The notes: generated from the sequence alone by a model not told the origin. DNA of 64,000 nt from Cobetia sp. L2A1 (GCF_009796845.1 NZ_CP047025.1:2728001-2792000); one strand, 5' to 3'. Shown: positions 10,068-20,630, counted from the first letter of the stretch. Translations and numbers: made by a program.

Positions 10068-12020
10068 TCACTCTACCGTGACACTCTTGGCAAGGTTACG
10101 CGGTTGATCAACATCGGTGCCCTTGAGCACGGCAACGTGATAGGAGAGCAACTGCAGCGGAACGGCATAGACGATGGGTGCCAGATAGCGGCAGACCCCC
10201 GGTACTGTCACCACATGTACGCCCTCACCCGCCTTGAGGCTGACTTCCGGGTCTGCGAAGACGAACAACTGACCGCCGCGCGCGCGGACTTCCTGCAGGT
10301 TGGACTTCAGCTTCTCCATCAGGTCATCCATCGGCGCGACAGCCACCACCGGCATGTCTTCGTCGATCAATGCCAGCGGGCCGTGCTTCAGCTCGCCCGC
10401 GGCATAGGCCTCCGCGTGGATGTAGGAGATTTCCTTGAGCTTGAGCGCCCCTTCCATCGCGATGGGGTACTGGCTACCACGCCCCAGGAACAGTGTATGG
10501 TGGCGATGCATGAATTGCTCAGCCAGCTGCGCAATTTCACCATCCAGTGCCAGTGCCTGCTCAACGACATGCGGCAAGTCCTTCAGACGCATCAGCAACT
10601 GACGCGCGAGCAGGTCATCACCGTCTGCTGCCTGCCCCTCACGGCTCTGGCGTAGCGCAAGCGTGGTCAGCATCAAGGCCACCAGCTGTGTGGTGAAGGC
10701 CTTGGTGGAGGCAACGCCGATTTCCGGGCCTGCGCGTGTCAGCAGTGAAATATCCGACTCGCGTACCAACGAGCTGCCCGCCACGTTGCAGATAGCCAGA
10801 CTCGCCAGATAACGACCAGCCTGCGGCCCCTCGGCATTGAGCTTCTGGATGTCACGCAGTGCCGCCAGCGTATCCGCCGTCTCACCCGATTGGGACAAGG
10901 TGATGAACAGTGTGCCCGGTGCCGCGACGCGCTCACGGTAACGGAACTCGGAGGCCACCTCGATCTGTGTCGGCAGGCCTGCAATCTCTTCAAGCCAATA
11001 GCGCGCCACCATGCCCGCGTGGTAACTGGTACCACAGGCGATGATCTGCACCTGACGCACTTCACCGAAGAGTGCAGCCAGCTGCGCCTCATCGACCAGC
11101 CCCTTGCCTTTCTCTTCCCCTGTTTCAGCCGCGAGGAAGGAATTGCGCGAGGCCTCAAAGGCGTCCATCCGCACACCTTGCGGATCAAGACGGTCCGCCA
11201 GCGTACGGGACAACACGGTGGGCTGCTCCATGATCTCTTTCATCATGAAGTGGCGATATTCACCCTTGCCGGAGGCCTCGACGCTGTGCTCATAACGCAC
11301 CACTTCGCGGTCGACGGGCATCAGTGACTCGCCATCGCTTGAACGCTCCAGCACCTGAATGCCGTCACCGCTGATGGCGACCATGTCGCCCTCATCCAGA
11401 TAGATGAAGCGATCAGTGACCGGCAGCAGCGCCAGCGGATCAGATGCGATGAAGTGCTCACCGATACCGACACCCACGACCAACGGACTACCCTGGCGTA
11501 CGCCGACCAGCAGATCAGGTGTGTGTTGCTCCATCACGGCCAACGCAAAGGCGCCTTTGAGGCGTTCGGTGGCAGCATTGACCGCCTCCGGCAGTGCACG
11601 GCCGTTGCGAAGTTCACGATCAACCAGATGCGCGACCACCTCGGTGTCCGTCTCCGAGGTGAAGACATAGCCCGCCGCTTCAAGCTCGACGCGCAGTGCC
11701 TCGTGATTCTCGATGATGCCGTTGTGCACCACCGCCACTCGCTCATTGGAGAGATGCGGGTGAGCATTGTGCTGCGCCGGACGTCCGTGGGTCGCCCAAC
11801 GGGTATGCGCCACACCGATCGCACCGCTCAACGGCGCCTCGATCAGCGCCTCTTCCAATGCGCGTACCTTGCCTACCGCACGCGCACGGCGTAGCTCGCC
11901 AGCGGCGTCGATCACGGCGACGCCGGCAGAGTCATAACCGCGGTATTCGAGGCGATGCAGCCCCTCGAGCAGAATCTTGCTGATATCACGCTGTGCCAGA
12001 CCGGCAACGATGCCACACAT
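10068..12020 (-). CDS. glmS: Glutamine--fructose-6-phosphate aminotransferase (isomerising)
   Basis: Makes glucosamine-6-phosphate from fructose-6-phosphate and glutamine, the first step to UDP-GlcNAc for peptidoglycan, LPS and EPS. The N-terminal amidotransferase begins MCGIVAG with nucleophile Cys2. HRLEYRGYDSAGVAV and HTRWATHGRP are present. Two SIS domains follow (IACGTSYHAGMVARYW; LGRGSQYPIAMEGALKLKEI), and the C-terminus is PRNLAKSVTVE as in E. coli. At 650 residues it is about 40 longer than E. coli GlmS; extra residues appear around 290-320 (AAETGEEKGKG region) and in the second SIS domain. It is at the distal end of the minus-strand EPS gene set, 100 bp after ugd, and ends at a strong terminator. 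Confidence 0.97.
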   Translation of the reverse strand: MCGIVAGLAQRDISKILLEGLHRLEYRGYDSAGVAVIDAAGELRRARAVGKVRALEEALIEAPLSGAIGVAHTRWATHGRPAQHNAHPHLSNERVAVVHNGIIENHEALRVELEAAGYVFTSETDTEVVAHLVDRELRNGRALPEAVNAATERLKGAFALAVMEQHTPDLLVGVRQGSPLVVGVGIGEHFIASDPLALLPVTDRFIYLDEGDMVAISGDGIQVLERSSDGESLMPVDREVVRYEHSVEASGKGEYRHFMMKEIMEQPTVLSRTLADRLDPQGVRMDAFEASRNSFLAAETGEEKGKGLVDEAQLAALFGEVRQVQIIACGTSYHAGMVARYWLEEIAGLPTQIEVASEFRYRERVAAPGTLFITLSQSGETADTLAALRDIQKLNAEGPQAGRYLASLAICNVAGSSLVRESDISLLTRAGPEIGVASTKAFTTQLVALMLTTLALRQSREGQAADGDDLLARQLLMRLKDLPHVVEQALALDGEIAQLAEQFMHRHHTLFLGRGSQYPIAMEGALKLKEISYIHAEAYAAGELKHGPLALIDEDMPVVAVAPMDDLMEKLKSNLQEVRARGGQLFVFADPEVSLKAGEGVHVVTVPGVCRYLAPIVYAVPLQLLSYHVAVLKGTDVDQPRNLAKSVTVE

Positions 12021-12120
12021 GGGAAACTCCTCTTGTTCGTGCTGACTTGCTTGATGGCGACATCAGCACGAATGGATTCGATACTTGTTGCAATGCGTCA
12101 GGATGAAATGAAGTGTCAGA

Positions 12121-13467
12121 TCAGCCGTGCGGCAGGGTCAATGTGTCGCCACGACCCACGGCGTAATACATCAACCCCGCAGCTTTCATGGCAGAAGGCT
12201 CGAACAGGTTGCGTCCATCAACCACGACCGGGAAGCCCAGCTGAGCCTTGAGCCACGGAGCATCCAGCGTGCGGAATTCCTTCCATTCAGTGCAGATCAC
12301 CAGCGCGTCTGCGCCCTTGACCGTCTGCTGACGGTCCGCCACCAGCACGAGATCATCGCGCTCGCCATAGATGCGACGACATTCCTTCATCGCTTCCGGA
12401 TCATAGGCCTGCACCGTGGCACCGGCAGCCCACAACGCTTCCATCAGCGTGCGGCTCGGCGCATCGCGCATGTCGTCGGTATTGGGCTTGAAGGCCAGAC
12501 CCCAGACGGCAATGGTCTTGCCGGCCAGATCACCATCAAAGGCGCGTGACAGCTTGTCGAACAGCGTGACCTTCTGGCGCTTGTTGACGGACTCAACCGC
12601 TGTCAGCAGCTCTGCCTCGTAGCCGACCTGGCTAGCGGTGCGGGCCAGCGCCTGCACATCTTTCGGGAAGCAGGAGCCGCCGTAGCCGCAGCCCGGATAG
12701 ATGAAATGATAGCCGATACGCGGATCACTGCCGATGCCGCGACGCACTTCCTCGATGTCCGCGCCGAGGCGCTCCGCCAGGTTGGAGATCTCGTTCATGA
12801 AGCTGATCTTGGTGGCCAGCATCGCGTTGGCGGCGTACTTGGTCAGCTCCGCGGCGCGCACGGCCATGAACATCAGTTTTTCATGGTTGCGGTTGTACGG
12901 GGCGTAGCACTCGCGCATCTGCACGCGGACCTTCTCGGAATCCGTACCGACCACGATGCGTGCACCGCGCGTGAAGTCTTCCAGCGCCGCGCCTTCCTTG
13001 AGGAATTCCGGATTGGAGCAGACATCGAAATCGTGGCTGACACCGCGGGTCTCCAGCACTTCACTCACACGAGCATGCACACGATCCGCCGTGCCGACCG
13101 GCACCGTGGATTTGTCGATGATGACCTTGTAGCCATCCATGTGCTCGCCGATGGTGGCGGCGACCGCCAGCACGTACTTGAGATCGGCACTGCCGTCTTC
13201 ATCCGGCGGCGTACCGACCGCGATGAACTGCAACACACCGTGTTCGACCGCATCACGTGCATCGGTGGTGAATCTCAGGCGACCGGCGTCGACATTGCGC
13301 AGCAGCATGCCTTCGAGTCCCGGCTCATAGATGGGCAGCTCACCGCGCTTGAGGCCGTCGATCTTGGCTTCATCGACGTCCATGCACACCACGTCGTGGC
13401 CTACATCGGCCAGGCAGGTACCCGTGACCAGTCCTACATAACCACTACCAAAAATCGTGATCTTCAT
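12121..13467 (-). CDS. ugd: UDP-glucose 6-dehydrogenase
   Basis: Oxidises UDP-glucose to UDP-glucuronate with NAD+, supplying uronic acid for EPS. 448 residues: Rossmann motif GSGYVG near the N-terminus, catalytic Cys266 in [10 protein letters not shown], and the C-terminal domain [14 protein letters not shown]. The start [12 protein letters not shown] at 13467 matches the family. The frame is open to 13554, but those extra residues precede the Rossmann strand and are unlikely to be translated. Its presence in the EPS operon suggests an acidic polymer. Confidence 0.95.
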   Translation of the reverse strand: MKITIFGSGYVGLVTGTCLADVGHDVVCMDVDEAKIDGLKRGELPIYEPGLEGMLLRNVDAGRLRFTTDARDAVEHGVLQFIAVGTPPDEDGSADLKYVLAVAATIGEHMDGYKVIIDKSTVPVGTADRVHARVSEVLETRGVSHDFDVCSNPEFLKEGAALEDFTRGARIVVGTDSEKVRVQMRECYAPYNRNHEKLMFMAVRAAELTKYAANAMLATKISFMNEISNLAERLGADIEEVRRGIGSDPRIGYHFIYPGCGYGGSCFPKDVQALARTASQVGYEAELLTAVESVNKRQKVTLFDKLSRAFDGDLAGKTIAVWGLAFKPNTDDMRDAPSRTLMEALWAAGATVQAYDPEAMKECRRIYGERDDLVLVADRQQTVKGADALVICTEWKEFRTLDAPWLKAQLGFPVVVDGRNLFEPSAMKAAGLMYYAVGRGDTLTLPHG

Positions 13468-13653
13468 TGATGTCATCCTTGCAGGCCTTGCAGCCATGTC
13501 GAACGTGAAAGTGATGAGCGGCAAAATCCCCGATTCCGGCGTGAAGTTACCCAACCCGCTGACGACGCTCGCCAGCAGGAGGGGTAAATGAAAACGCAGG
13601 GAATGTCAGTGGCTGACGTTATGCCATCACCGGATCAGGGCTGGTGCTCAGCA

Positions 13654-14589
13654 CTAGCGAAAGAAATTGCCAGCGAATGTCGTCAGATGGCCATGCTTGA
13701 ACGCCACCGGCGCCTTGCGCAGGAAAAAGGCCAGTGACAGCGGCGAGAAGCGACTCCCCGTCACGCGCGCGAACATGCGGCCCTTGGTGCGTGCCTTGGC
13801 AGGCGTGCTGTAGAAGTCACTGCCGGAGGTGACGCCGGCATGCGCGACGATACCAAGATTGGCCCGCATGAGGCGTGCACCCTGCTGGTGCGCATCACTC
13901 ATCACGATGAATTCCTCACCGGAGGGCTGATCGGTCCCGAGCCCGAACTGCTCGTCAAAGCGCGCATGGAACTGACAGAGGTCCAGCGCCATGTCGACAG
14001 AGCGCACGCGGGCCAGCGTCATCAAACTGTGAGATTTGAAGGCGACCGGCGGCGCGGCACGATCCGGATCGCGCTCATGCAGCGGGAAGGCCTTGACGTG
14101 CGGGAAGCTGATCGCCGCGGCTTCGGTACAGGTGAAGGCTTCCATCACCAATGCCACTGCCTGCGGGTGCAGCTGCACGTCGTCATCCAGGATATAGGCA
14201 TACCGCGTGGCACAGGCGGCCAGCGCGATGTTGCGACTCTTCGAGAGCCCACGCCCTTCGACGGCCAGGTACTCAAAGCGACTGTCCAGGTGCGTCAGGA
14301 CATGCTCGCGATATGCCTCCTTGCTGTCGGCATCGGTCACCTGATGCACGATCAGGAAACGGGCACCGGGCAACTCATCGTAGCGCGGCACGCTGTAGAG
14401 TCCCGCATCCAGGGTCGAGATCAAGAAGGTCAGTTCTGGCACCTGACGACGGGAATCGTCCGCGACCTGACGTTGCCCCGGTAGCATGCGCGCATGCGAC
14501 TCGGAATGCGAAGCGCCTAGCGGCTGCGTGTCATCCTGAGTGTGCTGAGTCACGTTGGCCGTTACATCCTTATCAACGATGTTTTGCAT
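13654..14589 (-). CDS. GT-A (family 2-like) glycosyltransferase
   Basis: 311 residues with TFLISTLDAGLYSVP (54-68), GRGLSKSRNIALAAC (112-126) and a DDD metal motif in YILDDDVQLHP (about 132-142). These mark a GT-A fold related to GT2. The N-terminal 50 residues are polar and probably unstructured. Its start overlaps the end of the upstream GT2 gene by 17 bases, giving tight coupling in the EPS operon. Sugar specificity unknown. Confidence 0.75.
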   Translation of the reverse strand: MQNIVDKDVTANVTQHTQDDTQPLGASHSESHARMLPGQRQVADDSRRQVPELTFLISTLDAGLYSVPRYDELPGARFLIVHQVTDADSKEAYREHVLTHLDSRFEYLAVEGRGLSKSRNIALAACATRYAYILDDDVQLHPQAVALVMEAFTCTEAAAISFPHVKAFPLHERDPDRAAPPVAFKSHSLMTLARVRSVDMALDLCQFHARFDEQFGLGTDQPSGEEFIVMSDAHQQGARLMRANLGIVAHAGVTSGSDFYSTPAKARTKGRMFARVTGSRFSPLSLAFFLRKAPVAFKHGHLTTFAGNFFR

Positions 14590-15328
14590 AACCGTTCACC
14601 GCGTAATGGACAAAATTGCGACTGGCGCTGATGACATCCATCCCCAGCACCTCTCGATACAGACGCCACTGATAGGCAGCGGCCTTGAACTTGTTGGACG
14701 ACACGCTGCCTTCACGGCGGGTGTAACGTGCCAGTGGCTCGGGCATGCCTTGGGCCGGCCCCAGCTGACCAATGATGATCAACCACAGTGCCAAGTCCTG
14801 ACGCTTGCGGATGGTCGGCATGTAAAAACGCCCGAAGCTACCCGCATCATAGATAGCGGTCAGGCAGCCGATGGAGTTGGAGCGCAGCATGTCATCACGT
14901 GTCAGTCGCGCAGGGGGGGCAAAGTACGAGACATGCTCGCCCTGCTCATCGACCATCTCGTAGCCGGTGTAGGAAAGCCCTGCACCCGTCTCTTGCATGA
15001 AGGCGATCTGACGCGCGATCTTCTCTGGCAACCAGGCATCATCGGCATCGAGAAAGGCAATGTAGCGCCCCTTGGCCTCGGCAATCGCGCGATTGCGCGC
15101 ACGTCCCGGGCCTCCGTTGGTATCGGTTTCCAGAATGCGGATCTCGACAGCGCCGGTATCCATCTCGGCAAAATCAGCCCGTAACTGCTCCGCTGCGTTG
15201 TCCGGCGAGGCATCGTCACTGATCAAGATCTCACGCACCGGCTCACTCTGAGCGAGCACAGACTCAACGGCCGCATGCAGACGGCGGTCATAGCCGTAAT
15301 TGGGCATGATGACGGAGACATCAGCCAT
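14573..15328 (-). CDS. Family 2 glycosyltransferase (GT-A)
   Basis: 251 residues from MADVSVIMPNYGYDRRLHAA; the start has a GGAGAG site just upstream. ILISDDASPDN (34-44), GPGRARNRAIAEAKGRYIAF and LDADD (93-97) are classic GT2 motifs. The start overlaps the stop of the upstream GT4 gene by 8 bases. The frame continues upstream to 15439, but that part overlaps the GT4 gene and lacks a site. Predicted role: addition of one sugar in repeat-unit assembly. Confidence 0.88.
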   Translation of the reverse strand: MADVSVIMPNYGYDRRLHAAVESVLAQSEPVREILISDDASPDNAAEQLRADFAEMDTGAVEIRILETDTNGGPGRARNRAIAEAKGRYIAFLDADDAWLPEKIARQIAFMQETGAGLSYTGYEMVDEQGEHVSYFAPPARLTRDDMLRSNSIGCLTAIYDAGSFGRFYMPTIRKRQDLALWLIIIGQLGPAQGMPEPLARYTRREGSVSSNKFKAAAYQWRLYREVLGMDVISASRNFVHYAVNGYAKHR

Positions 15329-16601
15329 GGGCGCTCTCCTCTGGATGATCCAGGCGATAAGGGGGGGGTTGGCTCGAGTTGATCGAGCCGGAGCCGCCGC
15401 GAGCGGTCTCGTGCGTCTGCTCATCTGACGCAGAAGCACCCGAGGCTGGCGGTACCAATCGCGATATCAATCGCTGATAGTCCGGCAGTACTTCATGCGC
15501 GCTGTAGCGTGCAAAGCTGCGCCAGGCGCCATTCGACAAGCGCAACAACCTATCATCATCGAATTCGAGCTTGGACAATTCATGTGCCAGCTCCCCGATA
15601 ATGGCAACGTCATCACTATCATCCACCTCGGCGCTGAGTACGCCGTCGCGCCCATACTCGATCAGCGCCAACGGGCCGGAGCGCACCGGACGTGACAGAC
15701 ACGGCAAGCCTTCACGCTTGGCCTCCAGCACGTTCATCGGCAGGCATTCACGGTCGGAGGTCAGCAACAATAGCCGGCCACGACGCAGCTCTTCGGACAC
15801 CTGCTTGAGCGCGCCCGTGAATAGCACCCGCGTATCGCCGGGCACCGTGTCATCGTTCGCCCCCTGGAAAGCCTTCAATCCCAGCTCGTGACAGAGAGCC
15901 AGCAGCGCTTCCCGTTCGGGACCGTCACCGACCAGTACCAGTCGTCCGCGACGGTAACCGGCATGCGCAAACGCACGAATCGCCAGATCAACACGCTTGA
16001 TCGGTGCCAATCGCCCTACCATCACGATGTCTGCCTGATGCTCACAGTGAGCACGCGTGTCCTGCGCGGTGTGATCATCCAGATAGTTGGGAATCACCGT
16101 CGGATGCAGGCCACGACGACGCCAGCATTCGGCATCGACTTCGTTGAGCACCTGCAGCACGTCAAGATGCCGATACAGCAGCTGCTTGATGACACGCTTG
16201 GCACGGCGATCGTGATGATAGGCGCTATGCTCTTGCGCAATCACACGCGTCTGAGGGCGTGGCTGTCCATTAACATCCACACCGCCCGTACCACGCGCGG
16301 CCAGCTGCGCGGCCAGATGGAAGGCAAAGTAACCGCTGACCATCACCTCGATGCGCTGCTCCAGCATCACGCTGCGCAGATGCGTCACCCAGTGACGGAA
16401 GTTCTTGCGCGTCCCGGTGGCAGGCAGCCCGAGGGTGCAATACTCGACGCCCTCCAGGCGGCCCCAGTACGGCTCGCCTTCACGCACCGAGACCAGCGTG
16501 ACCCGATGGCTGGTGCGCAGATCCCGCGCCAGACCATGCATCACCTTTTCGACACCACCACACGCACTGATGTCCTGGATCAACAGAGCAACATGGGCCA
16601 T
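15321..16601 (-). CDS. Family 4 glycosyltransferase (GT-B)
   Basis: 426 residues from MAHVALLIQDISACGGVEKV. The GT4 domain has MVGRLAPIKRVDLAIRAFAH, then SDRECLPMNVLEAKREGLP, where the usual SxxEG is replaced by SDREC. The C-terminal 30 residues are Ser/Gly-rich and low complexity. It starts 1 base after the stop of the pyruvyl transferase gene, and its end overlaps the next GT2 gene. The frame is open upstream to 16661, but that overlaps the previous gene. Confidence 0.85.
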   Translation of the reverse strand: MAHVALLIQDISACGGVEKVMHGLARDLRTSHRVTLVSVREGEPYWGRLEGVEYCTLGLPATGTRKNFRHWVTHLRSVMLEQRIEVMVSGYFAFHLAAQLAARGTGGVDVNGQPRPQTRVIAQEHSAYHHDRRAKRVIKQLLYRHLDVLQVLNEVDAECWRRRGLHPTVIPNYLDDHTAQDTRAHCEHQADIVMVGRLAPIKRVDLAIRAFAHAGYRRGRLVLVGDGPEREALLALCHELGLKAFQGANDDTVPGDTRVLFTGALKQVSEELRRGRLLLLTSDRECLPMNVLEAKREGLPCLSRPVRSGPLALIEYGRDGVLSAEVDDSDDVAIIGELAHELSKLEFDDDRLLRLSNGAWRSFARYSAHEVLPDYQRLISRLVPPASGASASDEQTHETARGGSGSINSSQPPPYRLDHPEESAHG

Positions 16602-16602
16602 G

Positions 16603-18120
16603 TCAGGCTCCTCGCACGACAGGCTCACCGTCCTGTGCGTCATGTTCAGAGGCCGGCGCATTCACGACGGCAGCATCCGCGGCGTCCTTGGTGTCGACAC
16701 CCGCTGCTGCCGCAGCGACAGGGGAACGCGCCGGATAGGCATCATCGTTGAGTTTCAGTTCGCGCTGACCCCAGACACCGGCACGCCCCGGCGAGCGGCG
16801 CAGGAAGTCGCGGGTGATGTCGGCCGTCACGGCAAGCTTGGCCGCGATGACTTCTTCGGCCAGCGCCGGGAAGGCCTTGTCCGCCACCAGTGCCTCGATA
16901 TCGGCCACGATACGCGCCGGATCAAAGTTCTCGATGTCCTGAACGCTATCACCGAGACCGAAGTCACGCATGATGCCCGGCGCCTTGGGACCACAATAGG
17001 ACAGTGCATAGACCGGCGTGCCGGACATCAGCGCGAAGATCACCGAGTGGAAGCGTGTTCCGACCAGGAATTCGGCGTCGCGGTAGAGGTCGACCAGCGC
17101 ATCCGGGCTCGGGTCACCTTCGACCAGTTCCATGCGCTTGGCGAGATTCGCGCCATCTTCACCATCCGCCAGAGCCTTTTGCAGATGATCGAACACCAGC
17201 TGGGAGATGCGCTGGTCGTTCTCGATATCGGTCGGACCCAGCACGTGCGGCACGATCAAGAGGCGCTCGATCCCCAGACGTTCACGTGCTTCCAGCAGTG
17301 AACGCGACAGCACCTCGACACGCTTGGCGAAGGCTTGATGATCCAGCCCCCACCAATCGCGCAGGGTAATCACGGCATAAGGAGAGGCCACACCATTGGG
17401 CGCCTTGACCTCTGCATGCTCCTCACTCGGGCGCGGCGACATGGCAAAGGCCATGTCCGTGCCCAGCAATGCGTGCGGCAATTTCGGATCCGCTTTCTGC
17501 GTCATCGCGTGAGTGATTTCCTCACGTGACACCACCAGACAGTCGCTCAAGGTGCGCAGGAAGAAGCGCTCCTGGGCGGGGGTCTTGAACGGGCCGAAGG
17601 AATGGCCCAGCAGCAGGACGCGCTTACCGGCCTTGCGAGCCAGCATCACCGGTGCCAGATAACCGATCAGTGCCAGCCACGAGGACAGCGTCTTCTTGAA
17701 GCTGCCGTTGTGGAAGATGTGGCCGCCTTTCACGACCACCAGATCAGCGGCGTCAATGATGTCGTTACCACTCTTGCCCTGCTTGCCGAACACCATCTTG
17801 GCGCCCAGACCCAGCAGCGAGGTGACGAAGCGCAGCTTGTCGCGCATCGGCGGCATCAGTGGCTGGCCGACAGTGACGCGTTCGCGGTAACGGCGACGAA
17901 TATGACGGAACGGGCCACGCTCGGTCGCGAAGACCTGATCATCGATCGGCAGAATATCGATGCGGTGGCCTTCGCTCTGCGCGACGCCAGCACCCGAGAC
18001 ATCACTACGGCCCTGTTCGGCATCGATCAGTTGGTCGAGAAAGTCGATCGTGCCCATCAGGATGGCCGAATCGCCCTTGTTATCGTCGTGCCAACCGTGA
18101 GTCATGCATATCTTGGCCAT
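16603..18120 (-). CDS. Polysaccharide pyruvyl transferase family protein
   Basis: 505 residues. N-terminal MTHGWHDDNKGDSAILMGTI, central VLLLGHSFGPFKTPAQERFF and VVSREEITHAM, and C-terminal GTRFHSVIFALMSGTPVYAL are the pattern of the WcaK/CsaB pyruvyl transferase family. Members transfer pyruvate from PEP to sugar hydroxyls as a ketal, adding negative charge to EPS. The last 50 or so residues are Ala/Asp-rich and probably disordered, and the protein is longer than the usual 350-430. It is followed immediately by the GT4 gene. Confidence 0.85.
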   Translation of the reverse strand: MAKICMTHGWHDDNKGDSAILMGTIDFLDQLIDAEQGRSDVSGAGVAQSEGHRIDILPIDDQVFATERGPFRHIRRRYRERVTVGQPLMPPMRDKLRFVTSLLGLGAKMVFGKQGKSGNDIIDAADLVVVKGGHIFHNGSFKKTLSSWLALIGYLAPVMLARKAGKRVLLLGHSFGPFKTPAQERFFLRTLSDCLVVSREEITHAMTQKADPKLPHALLGTDMAFAMSPRPSEEHAEVKAPNGVASPYAVITLRDWWGLDHQAFAKRVEVLSRSLLEARERLGIERLLIVPHVLGPTDIENDQRISQLVFDHLQKALADGEDGANLAKRMELVEGDPSPDALVDLYRDAEFLVGTRFHSVIFALMSGTPVYALSYCGPKAPGIMRDFGLGDSVQDIENFDPARIVADIEALVADKAFPALAEEVIAAKLAVTADITRDFLRRSPGRAGVWGQRELKLNDDAYPARSPVAAAAAGVDTKDAADAAVVNAPASEHDAQDGEPVVRGA

Positions 18121-18235
18121 GCTATATGTCCTTTTATATCTGTCATGTCTGCTATTCGGGGTGCGTGATGCCAGGGCATCACCACGTTCATTCTTGCCTT
18201 GTCAGGCCATGCTTGCCGTTGACAGGCTGTCGGGA

Positions 18236-19564
18236 TCAAGTACTGGCGGCCGCCGACTCGGCAGGGACGTCAGCGCTGTGCTGGCGCGCGGGTTGGAAGC
18301 ACAGTGCCATCACCAGCATCACCACTTCAGCGGCGACAGGAACGCACAGGAAGATGCTGTAAAGATCCCACTGCGCCTGACTGCCATCGGAGTGAGTCAG
18401 CGCTGCAATACTCAGTCCGCCTCCCACCACCAATGCGGCACCGACGCTCTGGCACAGCAAACGCTTGCCGTTCTTGCGCAACGCCGCAAGGCGCGTGAAG
18501 GCGCAGGTGACAAAGGCGTGCACCAGATAGACCAGCGCAAAGGCGCGCAAGGTAAGCGTCAGACGCGGATAGGCACCATTCAGGAAGTGCTCGGCCAGCC
18601 ATGGCGCAACCAGTGCCAGCCCGCCCGCCACTGGCAGCGCAAAGCCGGTGGCGATGATCAGGTATTCACGCAGCCGCGCATCGCCCTGCGCCAGTTTCGG
18701 CAGGTAATAGCGGTACAGACTGGTGGGGAAGACATAGAGCGCAAAGACGATCGAGGTGACCACCGAGACGCTGGCGACCTGCGCCGGCGCAAAGGCGAGC
18801 CCAGCCAGGATCACCCACGCCTGCAGGTAGGCAAAGGACATCAGGTTGTTGTAGAGAAAGCCGCGACCGCGTGCGAAGGCCGCCTTTGAAGGCAGGCGCG
18901 CGTGGGGCGTCTCGTCATGAGCATCCGCGGCAGCATCATGTGACAACCACATGCCCAACAGCATCACGATGACCAGAACGATGGCGCTGACCATCACGAA
19001 AGTCGGCACCGGCGCCAGGCCAAACATGCCTGCCGGCGTGGTGAGTTGCTCGGAAAGCGCTGTACCGCTGATCAGTGCCACAGCCTGATGGTAGAGCGCC
19101 GGGCCCGCGGCACAGGCGACACCGATCGCCACGGCCAGCGAGATCAACACTGTCATCAGGTTGACGCGACCGAGACGCTCCTGGCGCTGCAGACGCGAAT
19201 TGACCATCTGCAGGCCGACCTGCTCTGCCGCTGCACGCAGCGCACAGAAAGCGAAGATGAAGGCAGACATGCCCAGCAGCGGCGCTATACCCAGCGCGAA
19301 CCCGATGGCCAGCAACGCATAGACACCGATACCGACGACCATCCAGCGACGCAGCGCACTGCCGCTCGCGCCATCTGGCGTCACCAGCAGCACTTCATTG
19401 CCGCCCAAGCGCGCCAGTACGCCAAGCAGCACCGCGTAGTTGAGCGCCAGTGCATACTCACCGAAGGCTTCTGGCGCCACGGCACGTGCCAACAGAAGAC
19501 CCGCGGCGGAAGACAAGCCACGTGCCATCAGATTGAACAGCGAGAAGATCAGCGCTTCACTCAT
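18236..19564 (-). CDS. Wzx-like polysaccharide flippase (MOP superfamily)
   Basis: 442 residues with about twelve hydrophobic segments. The opening ALIFSLFNLMARGLSSAAGL and ARAVAPEAFGEYALALNYAV are typical of oligosaccharide-unit translocases. Predicted to flip the undecaprenyl-linked repeat unit to the periplasm for Wzy. The start overlaps the stop of the polymerase gene at 19561 by 4 bases. It has a short hydrophilic C-terminal tail. Flippase and polymerase proteins diverge strongly, so the call combines topology with context. Confidence 0.82.
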   Translation of the reverse strand: MSEALIFSLFNLMARGLSSAAGLLLARAVAPEAFGEYALALNYAVLLGVLARLGGNEVLLVTPDGASGSALRRWMVVGIGVYALLAIGFALGIAPLLGMSAFIFAFCALRAAAEQVGLQMVNSRLQRQERLGRVNLMTVLISLAVAIGVACAAGPALYHQAVALISGTALSEQLTTPAGMFGLAPVPTFVMVSAIVLVIVMLLGMWLSHDAAADAHDETPHARLPSKAAFARGRGFLYNNLMSFAYLQAWVILAGLAFAPAQVASVSVVTSIVFALYVFPTSLYRYYLPKLAQGDARLREYLIIATGFALPVAGGLALVAPWLAEHFLNGAYPRLTLTLRAFALVYLVHAFVTCAFTRLAALRKNGKRLLCQSVGAALVVGGGLSIAALTHSDGSQAQWDLYSIFLCVPVAAEVVMLVMALCFQPARQHSADVPAESAAAST

Positions 19565-20628
19565 GACTGACCTCCGTTACCGACGACCAGCGCTTCGTCA
19601 CTCAAGAAATAGAACTCGTAGTTGTTCAAGAAATCGTGATCCTGATTGCCGGCCGCCACCTTCAGTGACATGAAGAACAACGCCATCATCAGCACACCGC
19701 TGAGCAGGCTGGGCACCAACTTTTCGCGGAAGTGCTCGATCACGTCACATATCACGAAGATGGCGAACGGCAGGAAGTAATAGCTGGCACGCGCCACATG
19801 TTCACCATAGGTGATGAACAGGGTGTAGAGCGCCACGCCGATGAACATGAGATTGAACGCCCACGGGTCCAGCGACAGACGAAAATGCTTCCACATCATC
19901 AGCGTCGCCAGGCAGATCAACAGATAGATGACGTAGAGCTTCTGTCCCCCACCCGAGAAGTCCTCGAAATAGTGGGCGTAGAGCCCCAGCGCGCTCAATG
20001 CACTCTTGGCCAATGGGCCTGCCACGAAACACAAGGGCAACAGCACCAGATAGACCCAGAAAGGATAGGCGCGGCGCAGCAACGGATACGCCACCAGCAG
20101 CGGGAGATAGAGGGCGAGCGTGTAGTGAAAGCTCACCCCCACCAGCATCAACCCGAGTGCCGGCAGCCGCATGCCGCGCTCCAGACACGCCATCGCCACC
20201 ATGAACAACGCGATCGCCACATGCTGCTTCACGAAGCCGAAGGCCGAGAGATAGATCAGCGGCAGACACACGAAGAACAGCAGGCACCAGGCGAGATTGC
20301 GACGGCTCATCACCAGCGCCGTCAGGAAACACGAGACGTAGATGAAAGCGGTGATGAAGAAGAACAGCTGCGGCTCACCCCAGGCGCGCGCCATGCGGAT
20401 AAGCGCCGCTGGTGCCGGCTCCAGGAAGCTGAGATCGACCTGCCAGGTAGCCATCTGGCGGTACGAGAAATAGTCGTACCCTGCGTCGTAACGCAATGCC
20501 ATGAACGCCAGACACAGTCCACCTGCCAGCCAGGCACCCAGTATGCGGGTGCGTTCGCTGGCGGCCAGCGGCAGGACTGCCACCAGCAGGGCCATGAAGG
20601 CGATGTAATAGCCACTGACGGTCAGCAT
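19561..20628 (-). CDS. EpsG/Wzy-type polysaccharide polymerase
   Basis: 355 residues and about ten membrane segments. GYYIAFMALLVAVLPLAASERTR, then LRYDAGYDYFSYRQM, matches the EpsG family hallmark (RYxxGxDYxxY). Predicted Wzy-type polymerase joining repeat units in the periplasm. ATG 20628 starts 2 bases after the sugar transferase stop. The upstream open frame to 20697 would overlap that gene. Gene order sugar transferase, polymerase, flippase supports the role. Confidence 0.82.
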   Translation of the reverse strand: MLTVSGYYIAFMALLVAVLPLAASERTRILGAWLAGGLCLAFMALRYDAGYDYFSYRQMATWQVDLSFLEPAPAALIRMARAWGEPQLFFFITAFIYVSCFLTALVMSRRNLAWCLLFFVCLPLIYLSAFGFVKQHVAIALFMVAMACLERGMRLPALGLMLVGVSFHYTLALYLPLLVAYPLLRRAYPFWVYLVLLPLCFVAGPLAKSALSALGLYAHYFEDFSGGGQKLYVIYLLICLATLMMWKHFRLSLDPWAFNLMFIGVALYTLFITYGEHVARASYYFLPFAIFVICDVIEHFREKLVPSLLSGVLMMALFFMSLKVAAGNQDHDFLNNYEFYFLSDEALVVGNGGQS

Positions 20629-20630
20629 GC

